Shown here: one piece after another, positions 42,360 through 50,511 of the stretch
Position numbering within the stretch: the stretch's first letter is position 1
Layout: each line of letters starts with the position of its first letter
Origin: Mycolicibacterium psychrotolerans
GTDB taxonomy: Bacteria > Actinomycetota > Actinomycetes > Mycobacteriales > Mycobacteriaceae
Direction: 5' to 3'
Assembly (NCBI RefSeq): GCF_010729305.1
Contig: NZ_AP022574.1
Span: 620,001 to 684,000 of the forward strand
Length of the DNA stretch: 64,000 bases
Position numbers and translations under genes: made by a program
The notes under the pieces: model-generated
What the model saw: only the letters and a program-made list of their open reading frames with translations
What the model was told of the DNA's origin: nothing
The model's database searches: none

Positions 42360-42407
42360 AAGCGGTCATGCTGGCACTGCCGCTCCGAGTGTGTCAACAT
42401 CGGCAGA

Positions 42408-43568
42408 ATGGCCGTACATTTGCTCGACGACGACGAAACCATGCTGGTCGACACCGTGGCGCAGTTCGTCGACCGGGAGGTGAAGCCGACCGTCCGCGAC
42501 GTAGAGCACGCCAACACCTACCCCGAGGCGTGGATCGAGCAGATGAAACGCATCGGGATCTACGGGCTCGCCGTGCCGGAGGCCTACGGCGGCACCCCGG
42601 TTTCGACGCGCTGCTACGTGCTGGTCACGCAGGAGCTGGCCCGCGGCTGGATGAGCCTGGCCGGGGCGATGGGCGGGCACACCGTGGTCGCCAAACTGCT
42701 GGACCTGTTCGGCACCGACGAGCAGAAGCAGCGCTACCTGCCTGCCATGGCGACCGGGCAGCTGCGTGCGACGATGGCGCTCACCGAACCCGGCGGCGGA
42801 TCCGACCTGCAGAACATGCACACCGTCGCCCGGCCCGACGGCGACGGGTGGCTGATCACCGGCGCCAAAACATGGATCTCCAACGCCCGCCGTTCGGGCC
42901 TGATCGCGCTGCTGTGCAAGACCGACCCCGACGCGACGCCCCGGCACGCGGGCATCTCGGTGGTTCTGGTGGAGAACCCGACACCGGGCCTGACCGTGTC
43001 GCGCGACCTGCCCAAGCTCGGATACAAGGGCGTCGAGTCGTGCGAGTTGGCGTTCGACGGGTGCCGGGTGCCCGGTGACGCGGTCCTGGGCGGTGATCCC
43101 GGAAAGGGCTTCGCGCACATGATGAAAGGCCTCGAGACCGGCCGCATCCAGGTCGCGGCCCGGGCGCTGGGCGTCGCGACCGCCGCGCTGGACCACGCGC
43201 TCGCCTACGCCCGGGAACGGGAGAGCTTCGGGGTGCCCATCTGGAAGCACCAGGCGATCGGGCACTACCTGGCCGACATGGCGACCAAACTGACCGCCGC
43301 ACGCCAGCTGACGCTGCACGCCGCCGACTGTTACGACAGCGGCGAGCGCGCCGACATGGAGGCCGGCATGGCCAAGCTGTTCGCCTCGGAGATCGCGATG
43401 GAGATCGCGCTGAACGCGGTGCGCATCCACGGCGGCTACGGCTACTCGACCGAGTACGACGTCGAACGGTACTTCCGGGACGCGCCGCTGATGATCGTCG
43501 GAGAGGGCACCAACGAGATCCAGCGCAACGTGATCGCCGCCCAACTGGTGGCCAGGGGCGGGCTGTAG
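42408..43568 (+). CDS. fadE3: Acyl-CoA dehydrogenase FadE3
   Basis: 386 residues, standard single-domain length. Flavin and substrate motifs: MALTEPGGGSDLQN, KTWISNARRSG, GYKGVESCELAFDG, and the C-terminal IHGGYGYSTEYDVERYFRDA followed by GEGTNEIQRN with the catalytic Glu. It introduces the trans-2 double bond in acyl-CoA. ATG at 42408 gives the family N-terminus; the open frame further upstream is antisense to the hotdog gene and not coding. The GntR gene starts at the base after its stop, so both form an operon. Confidence 0.9.
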   Translation: MAVHLLDDDETMLVDTVAQFVDREVKPTVRDVEHANTYPEAWIEQMKRIGIYGLAVPEAYGGTPVSTRCYVLVTQELARGWMSLAGAMGGHTVVAKLLDLFGTDEQKQRYLPAMATGQLRATMALTEPGGGSDLQNMHTVARPDGDGWLITGAKTWISNARRSGLIALLCKTDPDATPRHAGISVVLVENPTPGLTVSRDLPKLGYKGVESCELAFDGCRVPGDAVLGGDPGKGFAHMMKGLETGRIQVAARALGVATAALDHALAYARERESFGVPIWKHQAIGHYLADMATKLTAARQLTLHAADCYDSGERADMEAGMAKLFASEIAMEIALNAVRIHGGYGYSTEYDVERYFRDAPLMIVGEGTNEIQRNVIAAQLVARGGL

Positions 43569-44297
43569 ATGAAGGCCCCGCCGGCCTACCAGGTGCTGCG
43601 GGAGCGGCTCCGCGAGGAGATCGTCGCCGGCCGGTACGCCGACGGTGTGCGCCTACCGACCGAGTCGGAACTTTCTGCGCGGCACGGCCTTTCGCGTCAG
43701 ACCGTCCGCCGGGCGTTTCAGGACCTGGTCGCCGAGGGCGTGGTCTACCGGGTGCCCGGGCGGGGCAGCTACGCCGGTGAGGGCGGGCGGCGTTATCTGC
43801 GCCGCCTCGGCTCGATCGACGACCTGATGAGCCTGTCCGACGACACCACGATGGAGGTGCTCGACGGGCTGAGCCGACGCGTCGACATCGCCGCCGCCAG
43901 CCGGCTCCGCCTCGACGACGACGTCGTGCACTCGGTGACGTTCCGGCGCCTGCACGACGGAGTCCCGTTCGTACACACCGTCGTCCATCTTCCTCCGTCG
44001 ATCGCCGCCGCGGTGTCGGTGTCGCCGCATCTGAGCACCGGAGCGGTCAGCACCCACACCGTGATCGGTTTGCTCGAACCGCATCTGGACGCGCCGATCG
44101 CCGAGGCCGCCCAGACGATCACGGTCGGCATGGCCGACGCGGGGGCGGCAGCCGCCGTGGGCTGCGAGGCCGGACATCCGATGCTGCGGGTCGACCGCCT
44201 CTACAGCGACGACGCCGGCCGTCCCGTCGAACTCGCCGTCAGCCACTTCCTGCCCGAGCAGTACACCTACCGGGTCACCCTGCGCCGGTCGGGTTAG
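43569..44297 (+). CDS. GntR-family regulator with UTRA domain
   Basis: 242 residues. N-terminal winged helix (YQVLRERLREEIVAGRYADG, ESELSARHGLSRQTVRRAF) and a C-terminal UTRA ligand domain (DIAAASRLRLDDDVVHSVTFRRLHDG, MLRVDRLYSDDAGRPVELAVSHF). It begins immediately after fadE3 and likely controls the fadE3/Rv0216/CoA-transferase group; its effector may be a related acyl compound. No GntR-type operator could be assigned in the short fadE3/Rv0216 intergenic region. Its end overlaps the convergent XRE gene by 23 bases. Confidence 0.86.
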   Translation: MKAPPAYQVLRERLREEIVAGRYADGVRLPTESELSARHGLSRQTVRRAFQDLVAEGVVYRVPGRGSYAGEGGRRYLRRLGSIDDLMSLSDDTTMEVLDGLSRRVDIAAASRLRLDDDVVHSVTFRRLHDGVPFVHTVVHLPPSIAAAVSVSPHLSTGAVSTHTVIGLLEPHLDAPIAEAAQTITVGMADAGAAAAVGCEAGHPMLRVDRLYSDDAGRPVELAVSHFLPEQYTYRVTLRRSG

Positions 44298-45105
44298 CCG
44301 CCGTCGCGGCGATGCTTCCGAGCAGGGTGAGGGCATCGGCACTGGGCGTGCCCGGGTCGGCGTCATAGACGATCAGCTCCTGCCCCGGCGATGAGCGCAC
44401 GTCGAACGTCTGCATGTTCAGCGTCACCAGGCCCACCTCGGGATGGCGGAAACGCTTGCGGGCCAGGCACTTACGCCGTGCATCCCGGCGCTCCCAGAGC
44501 GCGCGGAAGTCGTCGCCGGTGAGCAGCTCGGCCAGCACGGCCCGGGCGCGGGGATCCTCGGGCGCGGACCCGTAGGCCATCCGGAAGCCGGCGACGGAGT
44601 CGGCGGCGACCTCGTGCCAGTCCGCGTAGAACTCCCGAGCCCGCGGATCGGTGAAGACGAGCAGCATCAGATTGCCGACCGCGCCGAGGTCGCCGAACAA
44701 TGCGGCGGCCAACGGGTTGGCGGCCAGGATGTCGTAGGCGCGGTTGTAGACCAACGCCGGATTGTCGGGCCACGCCGCCATCAGCCGCAGCAGCCCGGGG
44801 TCGACCCGTTCGGACACCCACGTACGAGACGTCCGCGGCGTGAGCCGGGCGAGCGTGAACAGATGCGCCCTGCCGTCGTCATCGAGGCGCAGTGCGGCCG
44901 CGAGCGCCTCGACCACCTGAGCGGACGGGGACCGTTCGCGGCCCTGTTCGAGCCGTCCGTAGTAGTCGGTGCTGACCCCGGCCAGCAGAGCCACCTCTTC
45001 GCGGCGCAGGCCGGGGACGCGGCGGGTGCCCGCACTGGTCAGTCCGACATCGCCGGGGCGCAGCGCGGCGCGCCTGCTCCTCAGGTACTCCCCCAACTCG
45101 GTCAC
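44275..45105 (-). CDS. XRE-family regulator with MmyB-like ligand domain
   Basis: 276 residues. The N-terminal helix-turn-helix reads RRVPGLRREEVALLAGVSTDYYGRLEQGRE; the remainder is the PAS-like MmyB domain (NPALVYNRAYDILAANPLAAALFGD). The family commonly represses a divergent oxidoreductase gene, here the SDR at 45190. GTG at 45105 has TACCCT six bases upstream on the minus strand, consistent with a leaderless mRNA. A CAGGGTG/CACCCTG repeat in the 84-base gap is a probable operator. Confidence 0.88.
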   Translation of the reverse strand: MTELGEYLRSRRAALRPGDVGLTSAGTRRVPGLRREEVALLAGVSTDYYGRLEQGRERSPSAQVVEALAAALRLDDDGRAHLFTLARLTPRTSRTWVSERVDPGLLRLMAAWPDNPALVYNRAYDILAANPLAAALFGDLGAVGNLMLLVFTDPRAREFYADWHEVAADSVAGFRMAYGSAPEDPRARAVLAELLTGDDFRALWERRDARRKCLARKRFRHPEVGLVTLNMQTFDVRSSPGQELIVYDADPGTPSADALTLLGSIAATAANPTGAG

Positions 45106-45137
45106 CCCTCCAGGGTAGGAAGTCGCGACGCCGCAGA

Positions 45138-45156
45138 CAGGGTGTACCGCACCCTG
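45138..45156. promoter_or_regulatory. Inverted repeat between XRE regulator and SDR
   Basis: CAGGGTG (45138-45144) and CACCCTG (45150-45156) are perfect arms with a five-base spacer; GACAG and CTGTC form an outer pair at 45136-45140 and 45158-45162. Location between divergent regulator and SDR suggests the operator of the XRE protein. Confidence 0.5.
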
Positions 45157-45189
45157 GCTGTCGGTGTCCCGCGCCACGACGCTGGGCAC

Positions 45190-45918
45190 ATGACCGACAA
45201 CAAGATCATCATCGTCACCGGAGCCAGCAGCGGTATCGGCGAGGCCGTGGCCGAACGGCTCGCCGCCGACGGGCGCCACGTCATCGCCGGGGCCCGGCGG
45301 CAGGACCGGCTGGAGCAGCTGGCCGACAGGGTCGCCGGGCAGGGCGGCAGCATCGAGGTGCACGCGCTCGACGTGACCGACCGCGCGTCCGTCGCCGCGC
45401 TCGTCGACGCGGCCGTCGCCGCCCACGGACGGGTGGACGTGATCGTCAACAACGCCGGCGTCATGCCGCTGTCCCGGCTCGACGCGCTGCTGGTCCACCA
45501 GTGGGACCAGATGATCGACGTCAATGTGCGCGGCCTGCTCAACGGCATCGCCGCCACGCTGCCGCACTTCCAGCGCCAGGGATCGGGACACTTCATCACG
45601 GTGGCCTCCATCGGGGCGCACGAGGTGGTGCCGACGGGCGCGGTCTACTGCGCCACCAAGTACGCGGCGTGGGCGATCACCGAGGGCCTGCGCCTCGAAC
45701 TCGATCCCTCGATCCGGGTCACGACGATTTCCCCCGGAGTCGTGGAATCCGAACTCGCACAGACGATCACAGATGAGACGGCGGCCGAGGCGATGCACGG
45801 GTATCGAGCCGACGCGATCCCGCCTGCAGCCATCGCCCGCGCGATCGCCTATGCGATCGGCGAACCGGCCGACGTGGATGTCAACGAGATGATCATCCGG
45901 CCGGCGAGGCAGCGCTGA
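45190..45918 (+). CDS. Short-chain dehydrogenase/reductase, target of the XRE regulator
   Basis: 242 residues, classical SDR. Motifs: IVTGASSGIG, VNNAGV, and the Tyr/Lys pair in AVYCATKYAAWAI with Ser in VASIGA. Sequence type resembles stress-linked SDRs paired with MmyB-like regulators. ATG at 45190; no clear Shine-Dalgarno sequence. Substrate unknown. Its end overlaps the convergent enoyl-CoA hydratase by 26 bases. Confidence 0.87.
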   Translation: MTDNKIIIVTGASSGIGEAVAERLAADGRHVIAGARRQDRLEQLADRVAGQGGSIEVHALDVTDRASVAALVDAAVAAHGRVDVIVNNAGVMPLSRLDALLVHQWDQMIDVNVRGLLNGIAATLPHFQRQGSGHFITVASIGAHEVVPTGAVYCATKYAAWAITEGLRLELDPSIRVTTISPGVVESELAQTITDETAAEAMHGYRADAIPPAAIARAIAYAIGEPADVDVNEMIIRPARQR

Positions 45919-46792
45919 TCTCGTCGACCAGCCCCCACCGCAGCGCGGTCGCGGCGCCGATGGACCGGCCGGACAGCACCAGATAGGCGGTGCGCCACCG
46001 GCCGATGCGGCGGGTGATGCTCACCGTGCCGCCGGCACCGGGGATCAGACCCAGCGCCAGCTCCGGAAGGCCCAGCACCGCGTCGGGATGGCAGCTGACC
46101 CGGCCGCAGAACGCCGCCATCTCCAGCCCGCTGCCCTGCACCTGCCCGTGGATGACAGCGCGGCATGCCGGCCCGAGCCGGTCGGTGATCTCGGCCAGCG
46201 CCAGCGCGGGACTGTGCCGGGTACGGGCCAGGTGCGCGCTGGCCGGATCGACGAACGTGCCGAACTCGGCGAGGTCGCCACCGCTGCAGAACGACGGGCC
46301 GTTGCCGGCGACCACCACCTCGTGGATCGACGGGTCGAGGCGGGCCACCTCGAGCGCTTCGAGCAGTGCCGCCCGTGCGTCGGTGGAAAACGCGTTGTGC
46401 CGGGCGCCGCGGTTGAACCTGATCGTCAACCGGTCGTCGACGCGTTGCGCCACAACAGGATCGGGGAGGCCGGGGACGGTGGCCGGGCCGCGCTCGGTCA
46501 GCCAGCGGGCGAACTCGGCACCCGCCTGCAGCGTCGAGTAGGCCAGCGATTCGGTGACGACGCCGGCGAACGTCGACCCCGCCGGGTCCAGGGCGCGCAG
46601 CACGTCGTCGCAGACTGCCGACGCCTGCGGCCACCGCGCGACCCGCCCGGCGATCTCGGCCACCGCCGCGTCGACGGAGCCGACCGTCACCGCGCGGGCG
46701 TCGTCGCAGGGCTGCTCGGTCAGCGAGAACGTGGCGTCGTCGGCCGAGGCGGCCGCCACCAGTTCCCCGCCTGCGACCCTGACGTGCTTCAC
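45893..46792 (-). CDS. Enoyl-CoA hydratase/isomerase family protein
   Basis: 299 residues. An N-terminal segment of about 100 residues without clear homology precedes the crotonase core: RHNAFSTDARAALLEALE, FCSGGDLAEFG (oxyanion hole region) and LGLPELALGLIPGAGGTVSITRRIG. It should hydrate or isomerise an enoyl-CoA. GTG at 46792 overlaps the fadD4 stop in GTGA, so it is translated from the same mRNA and probably acts on the acyl-CoA made by FadD4. Confidence 0.83.
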   Translation of the reverse strand: MKHVRVAGGELVAAASADDATFSLTEQPCDDARAVTVGSVDAAVAEIAGRVARWPQASAVCDDVLRALDPAGSTFAGVVTESLAYSTLQAGAEFARWLTERGPATVPGLPDPVVAQRVDDRLTIRFNRGARHNAFSTDARAALLEALEVARLDPSIHEVVVAGNGPSFCSGGDLAEFGTFVDPASAHLARTRHSPALALAEITDRLGPACRAVIHGQVQGSGLEMAAFCGRVSCHPDAVLGLPELALGLIPGAGGTVSITRRIGRWRTAYLVLSGRSIGAATALRWGLVDEISAASPAG

Positions 46793-48339
46793 GAGTACTT
46801 CTTCATCAGCTCCTGCTTGTACAGCTTGCCGGTATCCGTGCGCGGAAGCTGCGCCTCGAACGACAGCGACCGCGGGCACTTGTAGTGCGCCAACCGGTCG
46901 CGCAGCCACGCGATCAGCTCCTCGGCGAACTCCGGCGTGGCGTCGCGTTGGTCGACGGTCTGCACGACCGCCTTGACGCGCTGGCCCATCTCCTCGTCCG
47001 GAACCCCGAACACCGCGGCGTCCATCACCAACGGGTGCGTGACGAGCAGGTTCTCGGCCTCCTGCGGGTAGATGTTCACCCCGCCGGAGATGATCATGTG
47101 GTGCCTGCGATCGGTCAGGTAGAGGTAACCCTCCTCGTCGAGGTACCCGATGTCGCCCACGGTCTTCCAGCCGCGGGGATCACGTGAGCTCTTCGTCTTC
47201 TCGGGGTCGTTGAGGTACTCGAAGTCGTTGCCGCCCTCGAAGTAGATCTCACCGGGATGGCCGGGCGGGAGCTCCTTGCCGTCCTCGTCGAGGATGTGCA
47301 CCGCACCGCCCATCGGCTTGCCGACCGAACCGGGATGGGTCAGCCAGTCCTCGGCGAAGATCAGCGTCGACCCGTGCGCCTCGGAGGAGGCGTAGTACTC
47401 GTCGACGATCGGACCCCACCAGTCGATCATCTGCTTCTTGATGTCCACCGGGCACGGCGCCGCGGCGTGCATCACCCGCTGCAGGCTGGACACGTCGTAC
47501 TTGGCGCGCACCTCCTCGGGCAGCTTGAGCATCCGGGTGAACATGACGGGCACGAACTGCCCATGGGTCACCTTGTGTTTCGCGATCGCGTCCAGTGCGC
47601 CCTCGGCGTCGAACTTCTCCATCACCACGGTGGTGATGCCGCCGGCCTGCGTCTGCATCGACCACACCGACGGTGCGGTGTGGTACAGCGGGGCGGGGCT
47701 CAGGTACACCGCGTCGGGATGCATCCAGAACGACACCAGCGCGGCCATCAGGCCCGGGGACTCCGACGGAGGCACGTGCGGCAGTGCGCGTTTGATGCCC
47801 TTGGGCCGTCCCGTCGTTCCCGACGAGTACTGCAGCAGGTCACCCTCGATCTCGTCGTCGATCGGGGTATCGGGTTGTCCGGCAACGCATTCCGGGTAGC
47901 TCTGCCAGCCGTCTAGGGTGCTGGAGCCATGTGTCGCCGACGGTTCGGCTCCGTCGGCGATGATGCGCACCGGCGGCAGGCCGTTCGGGAGTTCCGCGGC
48001 GAGCCCGGACAGGGTGTCGACGAGCTTGCCGGAGCCGACGATCGCCTTGGCGTTGCTGTTGTCGATGATGTAGGCCGCCTCCGCGGCGGTCAGGTGGGTG
48101 TTGATCGGGATGTAGTACAGCCCGCAGCGGCGCGCGGCCCACATCACCGCGTGCATGTGCTCGTTGTTCTCCATCAGGATCGCGACGGCGTCGCCCTCGA
48201 CGAGACCGGCCTCGCGGAACAGGTGCGCCAGCCGGTTGGCCCTGGCCTCGAGCTCACCGAAGGTCACGACGGTGCCCGAGGGATACATGACGATCGCGGG
48301 CTTGTCGGGGGAGGCAACGGCGGTGTCGCGGATCTGCAT
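46789..48339 (-). CDS. fadD4: Acyl-CoA synthetase FadD4
   Basis: 516 residues. AMP-binding motifs: LLQYSSGTTGRPKGIKRA, EYYASSEAHG, GDIGYLDEEG, DRRHHMIISGGVNIYPQEAE and the C-terminal lysine in PRTDTGKLYKQEL. It activates a carboxylic acid to its CoA ester. Position between fadE3-side genes and pckA matches Rv0214. ATG at 48339 has a minus-strand TAGAGT six bases upstream and no ribosome site, so the mRNA is probably leaderless. A palindromic operator at 48361-48378 covers the -35 region. Confidence 0.86.
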   Translation of the reverse strand: MQIRDTAVASPDKPAIVMYPSGTVVTFGELEARANRLAHLFREAGLVEGDAVAILMENNEHMHAVMWAARRCGLYYIPINTHLTAAEAAYIIDNSNAKAIVGSGKLVDTLSGLAAELPNGLPPVRIIADGAEPSATHGSSTLDGWQSYPECVAGQPDTPIDDEIEGDLLQYSSGTTGRPKGIKRALPHVPPSESPGLMAALVSFWMHPDAVYLSPAPLYHTAPSVWSMQTQAGGITTVVMEKFDAEGALDAIAKHKVTHGQFVPVMFTRMLKLPEEVRAKYDVSSLQRVMHAAAPCPVDIKKQMIDWWGPIVDEYYASSEAHGSTLIFAEDWLTHPGSVGKPMGGAVHILDEDGKELPPGHPGEIYFEGGNDFEYLNDPEKTKSSRDPRGWKTVGDIGYLDEEGYLYLTDRRHHMIISGGVNIYPQEAENLLVTHPLVMDAAVFGVPDEEMGQRVKAVVQTVDQRDATPEFAEELIAWLRDRLAHYKCPRSLSFEAQLPRTDTGKLYKQELMKKYS

Positions 48340-48345
48340 GGGCTG

Positions 48346-48351
48346 ACTCTA
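48346..48351 (-). promoter_or_regulatory. Putative -10 element, leaderless fadD4
   Basis: Minus-strand TAGAGT is followed by CAGCCC and then ATG. A perfect -35-like TTGACA lies 19 bases upstream inside the palindrome. Confidence 0.45.
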
Positions 48352-48360
48352 CAAAACTTG

Positions 48361-48378
48361 ACTTGACAGGTGTCAAGT
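48361..48378. promoter_or_regulatory. Palindromic operator before fadD4
   Basis: ACTTGACA-GG-TGTCAAGT has perfect eight-base arms. It overlaps the predicted -35 hexamer of fadD4. The core TTGACA-NN-TGTCAA is identical in layout to the site at 35764-35777. Confidence 0.68.
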
Positions 48379-48485
48379 GCCGCGAGTGTGCGGCCAAGGC
48401 GACCTTCGCGGCGTACCGGCGCCCTGTGCGCACGTTCGGCGGACGCCCCCGGGGCGCTTCGGCCGCTCGCCGAAAAACAGGCGAG

Positions 48486-50315
48486 CTACTCCGCCTCGGC
48501 GAGGCGCGTCTTGAGCGCGTCGAACTCGTCCTTGATGCCGGTGGGCAGCTTCTCGCCGACGAACTCGAACCACTCCTCGATCAGCGGCAGCTCCTTGCGC
48601 CACTCCTCGGGATTGACCTTGAGCGCCTCGTCGACATCGGCGGCCGACACGTCCAGGCCCTCCAGGTCGAGATCCTGTGCGGTCGGCACGATACCGATCG
48701 GCGTGCTCTTGCCGTCGGCCTGGTGCTCGATGCGCTCGATCGCCCACTTGAGCACCCGGCTGTTCTCGCCGAAGCCCGGCCACAGGAAGCGACCGTCGGC
48801 GCCGCGGCGGAACCAGTTGACGAAGAACACCTTCGGTAGCTTGGTGTCGTCGGCGTTCTTGCCGATGTCGATCCAGTGCTGGAAGTAGTCACCGACGTTG
48901 TAGCCGAGGAACGGCAGCATGGCCATCGGGTCGCGGCGCACGGTGCCGACCTTGCCCTCGGCGGCGGCGGTCTGCTCGGATCCCAGCGTGGCGCCGATGA
49001 ACACGCCGTGCTGCCAGTCGCGGGCCTCGGTGATCAGAGGGACCGTGGTCTTGCGGCGGCCGCCGAACAGGATCGCCGAGATCGGCACACCCTGCGGGTC
49101 GTCCCACTCCGGCGCCAACGTCGGGCACTGCGCGATCGGTGTGCAATACCGCGAATTCGGATGCGCCGCCTTGCTTTCCGTCTCCCGCAGGATCCAGTCG
49201 TTGCCCTTCCAGTCGATCAGATGGTCGGGCTCGCCCTCCAGGCCCTCCCACCACACGTCGCCGTCGTCGGTCTTGGCGACGTTCGTGAACACGGTGTTGC
49301 CCCCCGCGATGGTCTTCATCGCGTTCGGGTTGCTGCTCCAGTTGGTGCCCGGCGCGACGCCGAAGAAGCCGAACTCGGGGTTGGTGGCATAGAGCCGGCC
49401 GTCCTTACCGAACCGCATCCACGCAATGTCGTCACCGACGGTCTCGGCGCGCCAGCCGGGAATCGTGGGCTGCAGCATCGCGAGGTTGGTCTTGCCGCAC
49501 GCCGACGGGAACGCCGCGGCGATGAAGTAGGCCTTGTTCTCCGGCGAGATCAGCTTGAGGATCAGCATGTGCTCGGCGAGCCAGCCCTCGTCGTGGGCCA
49601 TCGCCGACGCGATGCGCAGCGAGTAGCACTTCTTGCCCAGCAGCGCGTTGCCGCCGTACCCGGAGCCGTAGCTCCAGATCTCCCGGGTCTCCGGGAAGTG
49701 GGTGATGTACTTCGTGTCGTTGCAGGGCCAGGGAACGTCTTCCTGGCCCGGCTCCAGGGGCTCGCCGATCGAGTGCAGCGCCTTGACGAAGAAGCCGTCG
49801 TCGCCGATCTTGTCCAGCGCCGCCGAACCCATCCGGGTCATGGTGCGCATCGACACGACCACATACTCGGAGTCGGTGATCTCGACCCCGAGCTTGGGGT
49901 CCTCCGCGTCCAGCGGGCCCATGCAGAACGGCACGACCCACAGCGTGCGGCCACGCATGCTGCCGCGGTACAGGTCGGTCATCAGCGCCCGCATCTCGGC
50001 GGGGTCCATCCAGTTGTTGGTGGGCCCGGCGTCGATCTCGCGCTGGCTGCAGATGAACGTCCGCGACTCGACGCGCGCGACGTCGGACGGGTCCGACAGC
50101 GCCAGGTACGAGTTCGGCTGCTTCTGCGGATTCAGCTTCTGAAAGGTGCCGGCCTCGACCAGCTGGGCGCAGAGCCGCTCGTACTCCTCGTCGGACCCGT
50201 CGGCCCACGCCACCCGGTCGGGCTGCGTGAGCTCGGCCACCTCACGCACCCAGGCGAGCAGCCCCTCGTGCTTGGTCGGTGCGGAATCCAGTCCCGGAAT
50301 GGTCGCTGCGGTCAT
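48486..50315 (-). CDS. pckA: Phosphoenolpyruvate carboxykinase (GTP)
   Basis: 609 residues, the length of GTP-type PEPCK. The kinase P-loop region reads [15 protein letters not shown] with the reactive cysteine, and GENAYFIAA-like SPENKAYFI and [12 protein letters not shown] blocks are present, as are the substrate residues in [14 protein letters not shown]. It converts oxaloacetate and GTP to phosphoenolpyruvate, the first step of gluconeogenesis, needed when mycobacteria grow on fatty acids or sterols. ATG at 50315 has GGAG ten bases upstream. Neighbour order matches Rv0211. Confidence 0.95.
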   Translation of the reverse strand: MTAATIPGLDSAPTKHEGLLAWVREVAELTQPDRVAWADGSDEEYERLCAQLVEAGTFQKLNPQKQPNSYLALSDPSDVARVESRTFICSQREIDAGPTNNWMDPAEMRALMTDLYRGSMRGRTLWVVPFCMGPLDAEDPKLGVEITDSEYVVVSMRTMTRMGSAALDKIGDDGFFVKALHSIGEPLEPGQEDVPWPCNDTKYITHFPETREIWSYGSGYGGNALLGKKCYSLRIASAMAHDEGWLAEHMLILKLISPENKAYFIAAAFPSACGKTNLAMLQPTIPGWRAETVGDDIAWMRFGKDGRLYATNPEFGFFGVAPGTNWSSNPNAMKTIAGGNTVFTNVAKTDDGDVWWEGLEGEPDHLIDWKGNDWILRETESKAAHPNSRYCTPIAQCPTLAPEWDDPQGVPISAILFGGRRKTTVPLITEARDWQHGVFIGATLGSEQTAAAEGKVGTVRRDPMAMLPFLGYNVGDYFQHWIDIGKNADDTKLPKVFFVNWFRRGADGRFLWPGFGENSRVLKWAIERIEHQADGKSTPIGIVPTAQDLDLEGLDVSAADVDEALKVNPEEWRKELPLIEEWFEFVGEKLPTGIKDEFDALKTRLAEAE

Positions 50316-50431
50316 GGGCGTGTCATCTCCTGCACTGTTCCTGCGCGTGGTCTTCAGCGGACGCGGGCGCCGGAACCGACCAGGATCTGATCTTCACAGG
50401 CGCCGCCGCCCTTCCTGAACACTGAGGTTAA

Positions 50432-50450
50432 CGCGGGTGACATACCCGCG
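50432..50450. promoter_or_regulatory. Inverted repeat upstream of pckA
   Basis: CGCGGGT (50432-50438) and ACCCGCG (50444-50450) are perfect arms around GACAT. It is 117 bases before pckA and 62 bases after the GTPase-like gene's stop, so it could be a terminator for that gene or an operator for pckA. Confidence 0.4.
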
Positions 50451-50511
50451 GAAATCCAGGACTATGTCCGTTCACTCACAGGAACGATTCAGAACGGGCC
50501 GACCGGGCGGG

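Noticed and set aside
42387..42397. TGTCAA half-site before fadE3 as a third member of the TTGACA-NN-TGTCAA set
   Set aside because: The matching TTGACA arm is absent, so only a half-site remains.
40722..42407. Long in-frame extension upstream of fadE3
   Set aside because: It runs antisense through the CoA transferase and hotdog genes; the FadE N-terminus begins at the ATG at 42408.
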